64,000 nucleotides of DNA from Oxyruncus cristatus (taxonomy: Eukaryota > Chordata > Aves > Passeriformes > Cotingidae): assembly GCA_013399855.1 (NCBI GenBank), contig VXAY01005956.1:2949925-3013924 (forward strand), read 5' to 3'. A program made the position numbers and the translations under genes. Under the pieces are notes generated by a model, which did not search any database, was not told the DNA's origin, and saw nothing but the letters and a program-made list of their open reading frames with translations. Shown here one piece after another: positions 12,876 to 26,895 of this stretch (position 1 is its first letter; each line of letters starts with the position of its first letter).

Positions 12876-15439
12876 CTCACTTCCTATACACAGTCCTGTT
12901 TTTCAGAAAGCAATTTTTTCTTTTAAAAGAACACACTTGAGGGACTTAGAGTTAAAGGTAAAATTTCCTGACAAATTCTCAGGTCATCACATACCTGTCC
13001 TTAAATATCCATATTGTAGTTTCCTTTGAGGGATTGGACACACCTGTCAAAATTATCTCCTGTCACAAGTAACATGCTGTTCTGTAACTGCACTGGAATA
13101 ATACTCTGGATGGCAGCTGTCCTTATCCTGCAACACTTATTTTACCTCTTGCAATTTCTAACAAAACTGTAGTATTAGGAGATGAAAAAAATATTGAGGA
13201 ATTGAACTTAAAACTCCAGAATACAGTGGATTTTGAACATTTACAAAGGTAACTCCATAATCATGAAAGCTCTGTAATTACATCTATCATCTTAAAAACA
13301 AGAGTAACTTTATAATTGCTAAACAAAACACTATCAAACTTGGGTTCTGATATAGTTTTCAATTACCTTTCCAAAAAATATCAACAGCATTGTTTGGATA
13401 CCGATTCCAATTCCAAAGGCAGCATTTCAGGCTGTTGATAACAAACAATTCCACCTTGCAAATGGAATTCAGATGAAGCTGTAAAGCTCATCTTTCCATA
13501 TCACAAACGCTTCCTAAAAAAGAGTATATGAATGACTTACTTCTCTAATTTATGTTAACAGTTACAGTAAATGCAAATTAAAATCATAGAATGCATTTGA
13601 CAGACCAACTGTTATTCCACAAAACAGAACAGAAATAAATCTAGTTATAGCAGACACTGAGAGGGGAAAAAAGGGACTGTGAAAATACTGTTAGTAATAC
13701 ACACTAAGGGCACTGAACATTAATACACACTAAGGGAGTGAACGTTAACAGGAATAAATGAAAAAGGTCCATTTACTGACATGCTGATACAGTAATTTCA
13801 GCCATTTCAGAACCTAGCACACACAGCAAAGATTATGTCTCTTTTGAAATATGCTAAATATGTATCCAGATAATCAATGTCTTTTTTTCTACAGCTAACT
13901 CATGAGCATTGATACACTTCCCTGTGGTATGGGAGAGGTCCTGACAGAAAGATTTAACGCTGAAGAAAAAAGATTAAGTGAGACGTTTAAATAGACCAGA
14001 AGAATGTCAGCCCTCAGTGTGCCCTAAGTTCAAACCACTCTGAGGATCAAGCTCTCTCAGCTTCACCAGCTATTTTGGCCATTATTCATGAGCTACCATT
14101 ATAAACAACCCTCCTTGGTAAAAAGGCAAAAAATGAAACCAAACACAGAGTTCTTTCTCTGTGGGAGCCCCAGAATGAAAGCAATCTGAGGATCAATCAC
14201 TGACAATTCTAGCTCCTACTACAAGTCAGCGATTTTATGAATAGCAACATTTTCTCAGCCAAGACCTAACAAGGCGACCAACTCTTATCATGCAGTCTTG
14301 CAAACATCTGTTATCAATAATAATTTCCTCCACTGTTCTTATCATTCCCCAAGAAGAAAAGAAACAACTACGGGTTTACTTGCAATTGAGGCCAGATTTG
14401 GATACATTTGAATTTTCCTCTAGTTGTCAATAGCTCATTAAATGTAACTGCTTCACAACCAAGACATGGAAACGAAATACGTAAACTAAGCATTTTAATA
14501 TTTAAGCACGTGTAAAAACTCTTGGACTTTTCTAAATGCCAGATTGACAACAGGGGTCAATGATTATCAGTCCAGTTTTTGAGGTGACATGTCAGGTTTA
14601 ACACCCACGTTCCAGAACAATGCTTAACTCCCTTGAGAGTGTCATGAGAAACCAGACTCATAATTTACTAAGCTTTTCACTTGTGCCTACAAGTGTGTGG
14701 TTCCTTTTAAAGGCCATTTGATGAGGGTTTCTTGTGCTTCTTCAAGTCCTTATTTCCCATTCTTCTAGATATCCTACAAAGGGCTAAGTTGGATGAATTT
14801 ATTCAACACCTTTGCTATTGAAGCAGAGCAAATATGAACTCAGTGTAAGATTCTGAGATACTGAAACTAAGGAAAAATTACCTAAGTTCGTACAACAGCT
14901 GCTGGGAAAGGTCTCTAAGAGGACACATTTTAGGTCTCTGTTTCCAGCCTCAGGAATTATCACGTTTCAACAACCAATTGTCAAACAACTCTTTATGTTA
15001 ACATACAGCTGCTTCTTACACAAACACTTCCATTTCAACAATCCTTTTCTCCTGCTCCTCAGTCTTCTCCTTGTAGATATTTCTAGATTGTAGCTGTACA
15101 TTTTACTGTCCATTTCTATCCCTCATTTAGCACCTCCTGACTTCACCATATTTACACAAAGACTCTTCTTTTCCCCTCTATCCTGGCAATCAGTGTTTGG
15201 AAGTACTTCTTAAGGAAACTTCCCAGTTTTATGCCAAACAAGCAGGAACAGAGGGTCAGTAGAGCAGCCTGTACTTTCTAAAGGTAATCTAACTACTCAA
15301 TAACCCAAAGTTTAGTAGCAAAGCATCGTCTAGCAAATGCAAAACTCATTTTAAAGTGGGAAATCAGCAAATAGACTCAACCAGTAAACTCTTACAAGTG
15401 TGACAGACACACTTGCACCTCGTACGCACTTTGTAAAGC
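12876..15439. other. Non-genic stretch after CR1
   Basis: No gene is seen. The start may contain unaligned CR1 remnants to about 12,900. A 26-bp imperfect tandem duplication lies at 13,695-13,745 (listed separately). Otherwise it is AT-rich and featureless. Confidence 0.5.
13695..13745. repeat. 26-bp tandem duplication
   Basis: The unit TAATACACACTAAGGG plus about ten bases occurs twice in a row, starting at 13,695 and 13,721. The second copy differs by a missing C and an A-to-G change. This is consistent with a small local duplication. Confidence 0.85.
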
Positions 15440-16170
15440 AGAGAAGCCCCTGCAAAGCACTTCATGCTCAGCAAGTGCTGTGAGACATTATCTTCCCCCC
15501 CTGCAAATGTAATTTGGAAACAGCTGATGGACATATCAGTGAGCAGCAGAAACAGAGTTGCTCCACGAGGGCAGACAGCCCAGGAGCTGAGGTTGACCAC
15601 AGTGTGGCAGGAACAGCAATCTTACCTGTCAGGGCTCACTGCCAAAGGGTCCAAGCAGGGCAAGGCTGTGAACAGTAACGTGCTCTAGTGGCCATCCAGC
15701 GATCATCAGACAAGAACAGATAACAAACCAAGTCCAAGGTAATTCTGGAATGCTGTTTGGCAAGCTGGGACAGCAGGAGACAGGCCCAGCTACTACACAG
15801 CTCAGGAAAGGAGTAGGAACTGCAACCACAGCTCCTGAAGAGGGAGAAAAGCAGAGGGGATGTGGGTGGTGATCCAAGGTGAGGCTGCTCCAGGCAATCA
15901 AAGCTTGTTGGTGTACTCAGGGCACTGGGAAAATGCTCTCCAGCTGAGAGCAGTCTCCTGTCAGCTCCATCCTGGTAGGAACCACTAGGATGGGGAGAGG
16001 ATGGTTTTTGCCTTGGCAAATGTGCCTGTTTCATGAACACACACCTCTTGGTCCCACAGCAATTCCGTCAGTGGCTCCTCAGGCCTCCTTGCACCCCAAA
16101 AGAAACGTGCCAGCGAGCACCAGGAGCTGCCAGCACCTTCTTAAACATGCCTGGTTTCAAGGAGGGGGCT
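15440..16170. other. GC-richer island of unknown origin
   Basis: About 730 bases are visibly richer in G and C than the surroundings, with open frames of up to 134 codons on the minus strand (15,636-16,040), a second minus frame of 90 codons overlapping it, and short plus-strand frames. The minus-strand peptide has no domain I recognise, and open frames overlapping in several registers are what higher GC alone produces. The composition would fit an old LTR or a repeat 5' region. I could not find TG...CA ends, a poly(A) signal in the right place or flanking target-site duplications, so I leave it unassigned. Confidence 0.35.
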
Positions 16171-19100
16171 AAAAAGGGACACTGTTGATCTTGACTGCAT
16201 ATTCCCTCTACATCTTTACACTGTTAGCAAACCTTCCTGATTCTTTAACAGAGTAACCTTCTTTTAAACTAATGGGTTAGGATGGACAGTCTTCCTAGAC
16301 AAATACCTTATACATACAAAATTATTTCTTGGCAACAATTCATCTTTCTTTTCCTCATTCAAAGCACCCTTTGTCTGGTACCTTATTGAAATAACCTCAC
16401 CTATTACTTCTGTGGAGCTAAAACAGATTTTAGAGCAGCTGAAAATCTGCCTGTAGTCTGCATTTTAGCTCCTAAAACAATTCAAATATAAAGCTGTACT
16501 GGAGGTTTTTCATCTAGAGACAGAGCACCTTTAAAAGAAAATAAAAGCTGCCAAAAATAAAGATTCTAACCAATACAATCTGGCTTGATAAATGCAGGCA
16601 TGGAAAGAAATTTTCTAATATTCTGCACCATATCTAAGTGAACTTGGAGATTGAAGTAAAAGATTACTTTCCACTATAGGTTTAATCTGAAACTCATTTT
16701 GTCCCTCAGTGAAAAAGAAAGGCCAAGAGAAAATAGCAGAAGTGGGGGACCTGAAGATATAATTTTGGTAGAAAAATATAATAATTTTCATCAGAAATAT
16801 ATCTACAGTAAAGTGAAAGTTTTTAGAAGTTATTAGTTCTGCCTGTGATGCAGTCTTGATACTGTGTGTTTAATGTTTTCTATTTTCTGGGCAAGCATGT
16901 TAAAAGTTATTAGATGAAAGGAAAAGCAAATCACACAACACTGTAAAGTATCTTTTGAATCAATTTTTCAAAATAAAAAGGATTCAAAACTCTAATTTAG
17001 TCCTGAGCCTTTATAATTTCCTAACAAAAGTATCATGAATATGATTTTTTAAAATCCACTTGCAATTACAAATACACAGTTCATTTGATTTATGCCGGTG
17101 AATCCGAAAAGGAAAACAATTTGCAAAGATAAATTTCTCTAAATAAACTTCTCACAGTGTTAAGGCTTCAGAATTTATTGGCACAAAATTACAGACAGAG
17201 ACGGTTTCCTGAGCAAATTCACGCTCCCAAATATTTGAGAACAAAGTAAGTACTTCGCAGGTTTCTGAGACTATTCCCTGACTTAAAAAAGATCCACAGT
17301 CAGGCCTCTGCTTTCATTTCACAGTGTTTACGTACCAGAGATGTTCAACCCTGCTTGATTCCCAAGAGGGTTTAACTGTCCCCTGGCCTCAGTGCATACC
17401 CATAAATAAGGTACATCCCTGGCAAGTGTTGGCAACACCAGTCTGAGTTACATGTTTATATGTTGTAAAAAGCATGTTTTGTCAGCACCTAACACTGACA
17501 TCCAGATCCAGTTTTTCTAGTTAAGCTTACTTGGGGAATTAATTATTATTACCCTATGATTGCAACATGAAACTTTTCTGATTTCATTTCTAGATTTTAG
17601 GATTTTGTCCTTATGTATTATAATTTTTTTAATCCTTTCAGCTACACTTGCTGCAAAAAGAATTCACCAACCTTCATCAGAACTCTGGCCTTTAAAGAAA
17701 ACTTGATGTGTCAACAAAGCAGCATTACTATCATCTTCTGAAAAGAGGGAAAACTGCCCCTTAATAGAAACAAAGAAGGAAAGAAAATTATTTGAAAGAT
17801 TAATATGTGCCTGCAGTGAACCATTTAAATGACAATGGCAAGAGAGAGCTTTACTGAAAGGATAATGAGAAAATCACTTAGCAGTCTGCACAAAGAGTGT
17901 TTATGTGTGAGGACTTTCCCTTGTAGCTTTGCAGGTTCAAAAAAAAAAAAGGGCAGCAGTTGGAGGACACAGACAAGGGAAAACAACTTCGTCAAGGAAT
18001 TTATTGCAATTCAAGGTGTTACTGGTGTAATTGGCCGTGCCTCCAGACACCCTCCCGTGAAGCAAAACATGTTAACATTTGTCTTTTAAGCATTTTTCTT
18101 CACATATGAGTTAAGATAAATGCAGGCATAAATACTGGTAACATGCACACATTCTATTGATAATCAGTAATTTTTTAGCTGCTAAGATCCTCTGTTTGTT
18201 TCACCCTGAAGCCATCAGCATTACCCTGTATGTATTAGTCTGTTAGCAAATGGTTTCAGTCACATTTTGACAAGATTTTCCTAATTTATTTTGCTTTCAG
18301 ACCTTTGTTTCACTGAGTACCGTTCAGAGGATGGAGGATGGGATTGAGAAAGGGAGCCTTACATGTAATTTTGTGTAAACTGTATTGAAAATAATAAAAG
18401 CTAATAAACAAAGCATGGTATTAAATGAAATAAATTTGGGGAAAATAGTCTTCATAATGGAAGAAATATGCTCCTCTTCAGTCTCAAATTAGTAGAGTGT
18501 TTCACTGGAATAGTTGCTTTTTCAGTCTTTGCAGAGTAAGGAAATGGTATTTCTTCCTTTTTATAGAGGAAGAATTGAAACACTACATGGGAAAATTACT
18601 TGGAAACATCAATATCACTCTGGAGTACAAACCTGAACCTGTGACCCCCAAGATAAAGTAAGAGAGAGAAACAAAAAATCACAGTTAGCTTGCTTTCAGC
18701 TTCCTTTCTGCTTGTTGAGTAATTTGAAAGATTGCAGTCTCTGCCCCACAGACAAAAGTCCCCTCTCCTCTTAGTAATATTCCTTTGTCTTTTTCTGATG
18801 AAAGACAAGATGCGGCAGCTGCACCAAAAATCTACTTATAATGCCGGTCCAGTAGACCAGAGGTAACAAAAATACTTGTTGTACGACCACAGTGAAATAA
18901 CAAGAGCATGCAAGTTTATAGAGGCATCATCTGAACGCTTTCTGTTACCATTAAATTCACTTCTCAAACAGCAAAGACATTCAGCAGCGTAAAACACCCC
19001 CTATTGACTGTCATTACATGGAACCACACAGCTCTGAAGAGAATGCCCTGGTACTGCTGTTTTCTTACGGGTGTTTATTATCCCCAGGCGTGCTGCAGTG

Positions 19101-22100
19101 TGACAGTGCTGCAGGTGATTAATGATTTTACCCGCTGCAAAAAGAGCAGTTGGAGAAATGTCCATTTCATTTCTTATTGGAGATACACTCCTAAAGCGTA
19201 ACTATCCAAATATTTGTAGAGGAGGAAACTTTGCAATCAATAAGGAATAGACTCAGTTACCTTGAAAGCCCTATAATCTGGAATTTAGAAGTAGCACCTT
19301 TTATTGAACTGACAGATTTTTCCCTACTGCTGATTTGAGTTACAGAATAGCTTCATCTTTCAGATGAAGTTGTTTTGGAAACATCTTGTCAAAGAAAGAG
19401 CTATTCTATCTATGCTGAAAATAGACCACCCAGTCTGGGATGACTATGCCACATGCATTACAAATCATGTCTCTTCTGGTGCTGCAGTAACTCCAGCTTT
19501 AGAATCACACTGCTTTTTGTTTTGGCTGAGATGACACAGTTCAGGTCTATGTAATTCATTATATTTATCAGTGAGGCCAAACTTTTCTGCAGGTCTTGGT
19601 GAGGCCTGACTTCCTTTTTCGCACCTGCCAATGTTTTTGTACCTACAAAGTGACCTGCAGCTGCCTGGGAGTTCCCACGCTGCGAGCAGATTCATGTATG
19701 TCAAAGAGAGAATTCTCATTTCTAATGAAGGAGAGAGAAAACAACTGCAAACCCCAGAGCTCAGACACTATGGCATTCATCTAACGCATTAAAAGTACAG
19801 GTTCAGGCTGTTAGTCTAGAGCAGTAATTAAAATCTGAGCCTCCCACATGACAAATTCCAAGCATTTTAAGTGCCAGGTGCCTGGCTGTTCTCAGGTAGA
19901 TGGGTTTCTGTCTCCTTTTCACTGCTGATAATGGCCATTTCGTTAATGTCTTTTTCTATTTCTTGTTTTCACCAGATCCTCCATTCTGCATCTGTCCAAA
20001 GTCTGGGATCGGGAAAGATTCAGTTTAGGGGATTCAGCAATTTTCAAACAGAAAACCTGTAAATCTTTTACAGAACATTCCCAGGTGATTCTAGTTGTGA
20101 ACATTTATTACCTGAAGGCTTCCACTTCACTGAATTTCAAAAGTCTTTTGCAAGCAGATGAGGTGCTGAAAACATTAAGATAAAGGTTACAAGAACCCTC
20201 TATAATAAGAAGTGGCAGGCAGACTAAGAATAAGAATTGCTACTGCTTCCTTCAACAAAAATTGCCTGGGATAGCACTGTAATAATGATGGCATTAGAGA
20301 ACATCGATGTCTCCAATTCCCAGGTGAACTGTTGTCCTGTAACCTACAGATTTGTCTGGGATAATTCCCTCTTTTGCTGGCATTCATATCCAAGTGTCCC
20401 AAGAATGTCATAGAACAGCAGCTCCAGCTCTACACAATGGATGAAACAAAATTACTGGCAAATAAAGGCAAAAATATCTTCTCAGCTTCTGATAGACTTT
20501 TCATTGTTTTCTCAAACAATGGCTCTTAAATTGCCCACTGGATCTCTCCCTCTTTTTAAATTTCTGGATACGTACTTGTTCCCTCCCAGACTTGACCTTC
20601 CAGTGACTATTTGGTCTGTTAAAACATGCAGCAGCAAATGGAAATTACTCTGGATTTTCATCCCTCTGGGTCCTGTGGCGTTTCAGCAAAAGCAAAGTTA
20701 GTTATCTCTAGCAAAAATTGCCAAACCCACAACATTCTGAGAATACATTTCCCACATGTTTCTAAAATACTGTAATACAATATTTTGCTTTGCATTGTTG
20801 CTTGGTAAGAGAAAATATTTGTACAGCTTTTCCTTTCATCTCAAGCAAAGAAAATCATGTGTCTAGTACCTGTCATATATACACGGCCATACTGGCAGGA
20901 AACTTGCATAGAACACATTTGCTTGTTTTATCTAAATAATCCCATTACCTCCCAGCAAATAGTGTAAACAATGCAATGCACAGAAACAGATCTCAAACTG
21001 GATTTGAGTCAGTAAGCTAGGGAGGAAAATACTGTCTCCTGTCTCAGGGTGGGAAATAATCCTAGCAGGTATGTTTGACTCTAACTTTGTTCCCATCAAA
21101 GCCAGGTTGCAGGAGCAGCTCATTTCATTTCTCTGTGAACCAATCTAAGGTTTAGATATTGACAGAAAAACAGGTGCCTGAAGACAGCTGGCAGAGACTA
21201 AATACCCAACTTTAAGGCAACTTAAGCAAAATGACACGAATCCCCCAGTTTCTAACTTTGCAGCTTGCTTTTTATCAAGCACTTTCAAATGTGGCATTTT
21301 AAGGGAGAGGCAGGTTAGAAGGGTAATGTGCCTCTAAACCAGTAATTCCTGCTCAATTGATCAAATGTGTAAGGAAACAACCCAGTCACTCCAGTCTTGT
21401 CCAAATCTGTCATCTGTGGCTTCTCAACCCATCTTACTAATTGGTCTCAAAGCCAAATGAGCTTCTCCCCCTTGACCCAGTCTTGGGAGGAAAAGATTGC
21501 TGACTTCAAAGCATAGTGAGGTAAAGAGGTACTGGGAATCGGTTGACACATCAGAGCGAGAGGCAATGTCGAAAGAAGAGAACAGTGAAACAAGAGGATG
21601 AGAAAAGTATGAAGAACAAAGGAAAGAGAATGTGAAAGGGAGAACAAATGGAGGCTTTCAATAACTGAATAAAACCTGGGCCACGTAGACTGGGAGGTAA
21701 TTAATCTGATGAGAACTAACTCAGAGATCTTGTGTCACTTCCTAAGCTACTTATTACCTAGTCTTTTCTTGCACAGCATGTGTGTACAACTGTGTTTTGG
21801 TCCAGACCAGCATCTAGTGGCAAAAGACTGAAGAGGCAACCCTACACTGTTACAGGACATACACCACATGTACATAGACCAAATCAAAATGACAGTGCTA
21901 TATTCCTATTGAAGGATGTAATATGTGGCAGTGAAAGAACCCCCCTGGCTAAACAGCTTTCACTGAAGCTCTGCTAAAAGAGCTTTGTGCTTCTGAAGGG
22001 TTCAACTTAAAAGAAAGCAAGTGATATGTAAGCTGCAGGCAACATCCAACATCCCATACTGTAAATCCAGGACTCAGTAAACAAAGATAGTGAGGTAGCT

Positions 22101-23305
22101 CACAATGTGCACCAGGCTTTTGTTAGATTTAAATTCTGAACACTATATACAGCCAAATAACAACATAATGACTCTGTCACAGAGCAGAGATAGAAATTGC
22201 AGTTCCCAAACAACCAAAAGTCTAAACATGGGCCTGAGATAGTCATAAGATCTCCGTGTACTTAGCACAATACCCTGCTATGGGTTTCACACCTCAAACA
22301 CTTTCATCTATCCCATCAGACTACTATGAATGGAAACAAACATTAAAATGTATTCACTGTCCTTCTGCATTTTTAATTCAGTCCAAGCATGAGTTGAATA
22401 TGAAAATATGAAAATCAGTTTTCACCTTGCGCTGTGTGAGTGAATTGTCTTGCTCCCTGAAAAAAATCTCCTTGTGAATAGCCCCACAAAAAATTGTGAA
22501 ATAAAAGGTGAACACAAAGGTGAATGGATAATAGAAATGCTTTTGAGACAACAAAGAATGAACAAAAGGGGCTAATATTTAATTCTGTAAGTAGTGTCTT
22601 TGGGTTTTGCATAACATTTCAAATAGAAGCAGGCAGTCTCAAAAATTTAAAACTACACTTCTGTGTAGTCCCAGCTATCATTCCCCAGGTCTTTCCTATC
22701 TTTGAAGTTACAATGCTATAGATACAATTAAATATGCCCAGGACAGGACTGTTTTACATGCCTTTCCCAGGAATCACACCTAAAGTCACTGCAGAGAGGT
22801 GTGCACCACTGAGCTCACTGGGGATGCCACTGGTAGCCTTAACAAGCAGTGTGTTAAAACTTTAGTGCCTAATAAAGCAGCCCACTGACTTAATGGTGCT
22901 TCTCATTGTAAGCAGAATATATCTGTGGTCTGTGCATATTCCCAAGGCACTTGGCACGCAGTAAGTGGTATCATCAAATGGCTTAAGACTTTCCTGCACT
23001 GGCCAGAAATGTAAAACTCCAAGAGACAACTGTAACTCCTTCTCTTCTTCAGTCTCACTGAACTGTCATGAGTTTCATTAAACAGGAATGAAAAAAAACA
23101 AAAAACAAAAAACAAAAAGGCACTCTGCCAGCCCTTAAACAGAGGGAATAAGGCTCCAGGACCTGTCAGAGGTGGGAAACGAATTGGAGGATGGACAGCA
23201 AGGGGAGAAGAGGAAGAGCTGGTTGACATTCTCTGAGGACACGTCTCCAATAGTGAGAGACATTGAGGACCAAGGGAAACAGACCTTTACCTTTCCCCGT
23301 ATCAC
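16171..23305. other. Non-genic AT-rich stretch
   Basis: About 7 kb with no supportable gene. Open frames are at most 86 codons before 22,903, and there is one 115-codon minus frame at 22,903-23,250 that runs through an A/C-rich tract. Noted tracts are an A12 run near 17,940 and an A/C-rich tract at 23,091-23,118. I saw no transposon I can name. Confidence 0.5.
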
Positions 23306-23308
23306 AGA

Positions 23309-23405
23309 ACAAGAGTTATCAAGCTTTTTGATCACATACCACCCAAATTACAACATGCCAGGACTCCACAATTTGAGAAACACTTCCCCATCGGTTCTCA
23401 AACAA
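23309..23405. mobile_element. Possible hAT-type DNA transposon remnant
   Basis: The left side AAGAGTTATCAAGCTTTTTG (23,311) and the right side ATTTGAGAAACACTT (23,371-23,385) are roughly inverted repeats of each other. Both resemble the CAGTGGTTCTCAAACTTT ends of Charlie-type hAT elements. A second similar end, CGGTTCTCAAAC, follows at 23,392-23,403. The enclosed piece is only about 77 bases and I see no 8-bp target-site duplication, so this is at best an internally deleted remnant and may be chance. Confidence 0.22.
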
Positions 23406-26400
23406 CAGGGAAGGGGAAGATGTTAACATAAACAGAGACGTCAGGAAGAGATCCCTAGGCAGTATGAAAAGGCTGGGACTGCCTTTTATCACTTCATCTG
23501 GTTAATCCTACTTAGCTGGTTATTCCTGCAGAAGTAATCCCATTTATACCTACTTGTTCCTGAAAGGGGAAAAAATAAAAAAACAAAAAAAAAGGAAAAA
23601 TTCTTCCCATTGGTAAAAGATGTTCTATAACACTGTAACATTCCTGAAAAGTTAGTCATTTCTTCAACTGCGTTCCAGAGTAGTAGCTAGTTACACAGAA
23701 ACTTTTGGGATGAATTGAGATAAATTTATGCTTTTCTAATGGACATGTAAATCATGACTTCCTGTGTAAGGGGAGATGGTAAATGCTACAGGGGATGGTA
23801 GTATCAGAATTTTTATTATGTTTCAGGAGTATATCTTCTGCTCACACATCCATTTGACCTTGAGAGTAGATTAATTATATAGCCTTCTAACCAAAACAAA
23901 TCAGTGAGTCCTTTTTTTCATTTTCTTTCAAAAGATACCACGGCTTTTTAACAGACTTTGTCAAAAAAAAAAAAAAAAAACCACAACGATTTTTGTCTGC
24001 TTGCTTGTTCTTCAAACCGAAAAGCCAATTGTTTTCAAATAATTCCTGAGCTCTCAGAGAACTGTTCAGCATGTTAAAAAGCCAAATTTTTAGCACAGGT
24101 GCAGACAGGAGGGATGTTGTCTCTGCTAGTTCATTAGAAGTACGTAGTATCTGCTTCACTCTATGCCTATGCAACACTGTAGTGCTGTTATAGAGATGCC
24201 TGTATGGATGCTTATAGAGATGTTGTGTAAGAGATGCTCAGGGTAAAGGTAAGTAAGTTTGGCTGGATACTGGAGGCAATGCCTCCCTGTTAGCACAGAG
24301 CTGTGTCTCAGCTCATTAGCTCTGGTGACAGACCTGGAAATCAGGACAGGTGGGGGATGTTAAAATGGCTCCACAGCCTCCTAGTACTCAAGCTGCTTTA
24401 TCTTTTGCAGGTCAAGTTCGATTATTCCCCCTGCACTTGGATTCTTTAAACACATTTGGTTTAACTCAGAAGAGAAGCAAACACTGGTAATTGTTTCCTC
24501 CTTATTTTCTTTGCTGTGGTCAGAACACTTAATTCTAAAAAGGAGAGAATAGCTTCCAGACAATCCTTCCTTCCTCCCCATCTCCTTCTTCCCCCGTGAA
24601 AGTATGCTCTTAAAATACACATATATAGAAAGAGACAGGCAGGAAGGAAAATAGTATCCAGAAAACATGAACATTCTCTATATCTTTAGGGAAAAAAAAG
24701 ATGGGGTGCTCCAGCCATAATCCCCTTGTACAAAACACTGCAAATATAGAGCCAACATTTTTGCTAGAAATCTTCAAAACATACGGGTTTTGGAGGCTCA
24801 TAAGGACTGTGCAAGAACTTAGACTTTCTTCTAAGAGGAAAATGTTAGATTCACAAGATATTGTTTGAAAACCTAAATCCTGACTGTTCAAATACCTACT
24901 TTCTAATGCAGTTAAGTTCACCGCATAACATTTGAAACTACAATAATTTATAAAAGACAGCAGTTGACAGTAGAATAATAAATTCAGAATGACTTTACCC
25001 TTAAGAATCTGATTTCACTTCCATGTAAAATCTAGAAAACCCAGAGGAAGGAGGCTGAAAACTTGCTCTTCTCAGAAAGAGAGAAAATACCTGAACATTA
25101 GCAGGATCCCTCCCGGTTAAGGCACACACCTGACAGAAAGTAAACACTTGGCAAGACAAACCTCATTGCACTTCACTTCTCATTACTGACAATTTTAACA
25201 AAATGTATCTTCATAATACATCATAAATGAGGTTGGGCCTCACTTACTGTCAGTTTTCTAAGAGCTGACCTTGAGTTTATTCACAAACAACTGAAATTCA
25301 CCCTGTACAGCTTCTCCCGTACCATCAGTTCCTCTGAAGATGCTTCCAGCAGCTTTTCAACCAAGCTCAATGTTATCTTGCCTAAACTTCAGCATGCAAC
25401 TTTGGCAGTCCCTACACACCAAATCTTCAGAAATTAATATACATGAGCATGGAGCACTTTTAGCTCTTGAACTGGACCCCTCAATGTACGTATTCTTTGG
25501 TGTCTGAAATCTGGTTTAGATTATGAAAATTAAACCAAAACATATAAAATATATTCCTGCACGTTCTCTTGGCAGATTCATACATTACTCAGAATCCCCT
25601 CTGCAAGGAGTAACCTCTGCCCTTCCCATCACAATGGAAATTACTGAATATTTCTGACAGACAACATACATGTGAGTCATGATGCTCCTCAAGCATTTGG
25701 AATAATCTAATCTTGAACAAGCAGTAAAAAGGCAGGCCAGCAGTGTCTGGTCGTGCTGGTTGCAACATTAACATCCAGACTGATGGGCACAGTGTTTTTA
25801 TGGGAGAGAGTCTGCAGCTGGTGGCTGTCATGATATCTCTGATTGCTGTACTATTAAATTATTTGTATCTCCTCTCAGTCTAAGGAACAAAGAACAGTAA
25901 AACCAACCACACCACCCATGTGCAATTCACACCAGGATACAGGCTAAGTAATATCCAGGCACCTGCAAAAGCATGTGAAAAATTTTCCTCCGTACTTATG
26001 TACCTTTATTCTTTCAGTGCTTTATTATGAAGTGTTAGTTGGACTCCATTAAAATTCAGTGGCAGGCTACAGAGTGCTGAAGTGTGAATTTGCATACTAA
26101 TTAACAACAGAAAGTTCCACAATCAGAAATATCAAAGATATATTGGACTAATCTCTGAAGGGAAAAATTCTGATTCTACTTGATATTTGCAAAAAATATG
26201 AACCATCTACCAACTATAAAGTAGCCCTGACTGACAGATAAAATCAGTTTGGTTGTAAGTAATTTAAGCATGCCTAAGCTCAAGTCATGTCTTCAGGAGT
26301 ACCTCATATGACATAAAATTTCACTACATTAGCTAAATGAAGAAAGTCAGACTTTTAAAATTGTCCAACTTATTCTATGCTGACAAGAATAGAGAAATCA

Positions 26401-26895
26401 AGGCAGACCTTCCATCCATCTGTGTCCTCCACCAGCCAGACCACCAGGTGTGGATGTATTGTGAATACACTGAAAGACAAAGATGGTCTCCTTTCCTTTC
26501 AAATGACAGGGTGCAAGACTCTCACCCCAACAGGCAGCTGGCCTGTTTCCTGTTTTGACAGCTCATGTGGCTCATGGGTACACTACTTTTTTACCTGTTT
26601 TTGGATGACCTGTATCCAGACTGAATGTTTCCTCTTTCCTTTTATCTTTCCCGTTTCCACTATTCATTAATACTAAAACTATGAAAACATTACATTCACC
26701 ACTTCAGTTAGAGAGCCTGTCTTGCGTAACATTTTGCTCTTGCAGTTTCTGTATAATTTAAACCTTTCAGATGCTTTGAATCAGGTGGCATCATCCACTG
26801 GGCAATAGTAATAGCACAAGCAGTCCCAGAAAAGCACTTGTTAGGCAGACATTCAACGGTTCTCTTTATACTTCTGTGAAAAAATCACAGGATAT
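23406..26895. other. Non-genic AT-rich stretch
   Basis: No gene is supported. It contains A-rich tracts at 23,570-23,600 and 23,963-23,980. An octamer-like ATTTGCAT at 26,088-26,095 is followed by a TAATTA homeodomain core, which on its own is weak evidence for regulation. Confidence 0.5.
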
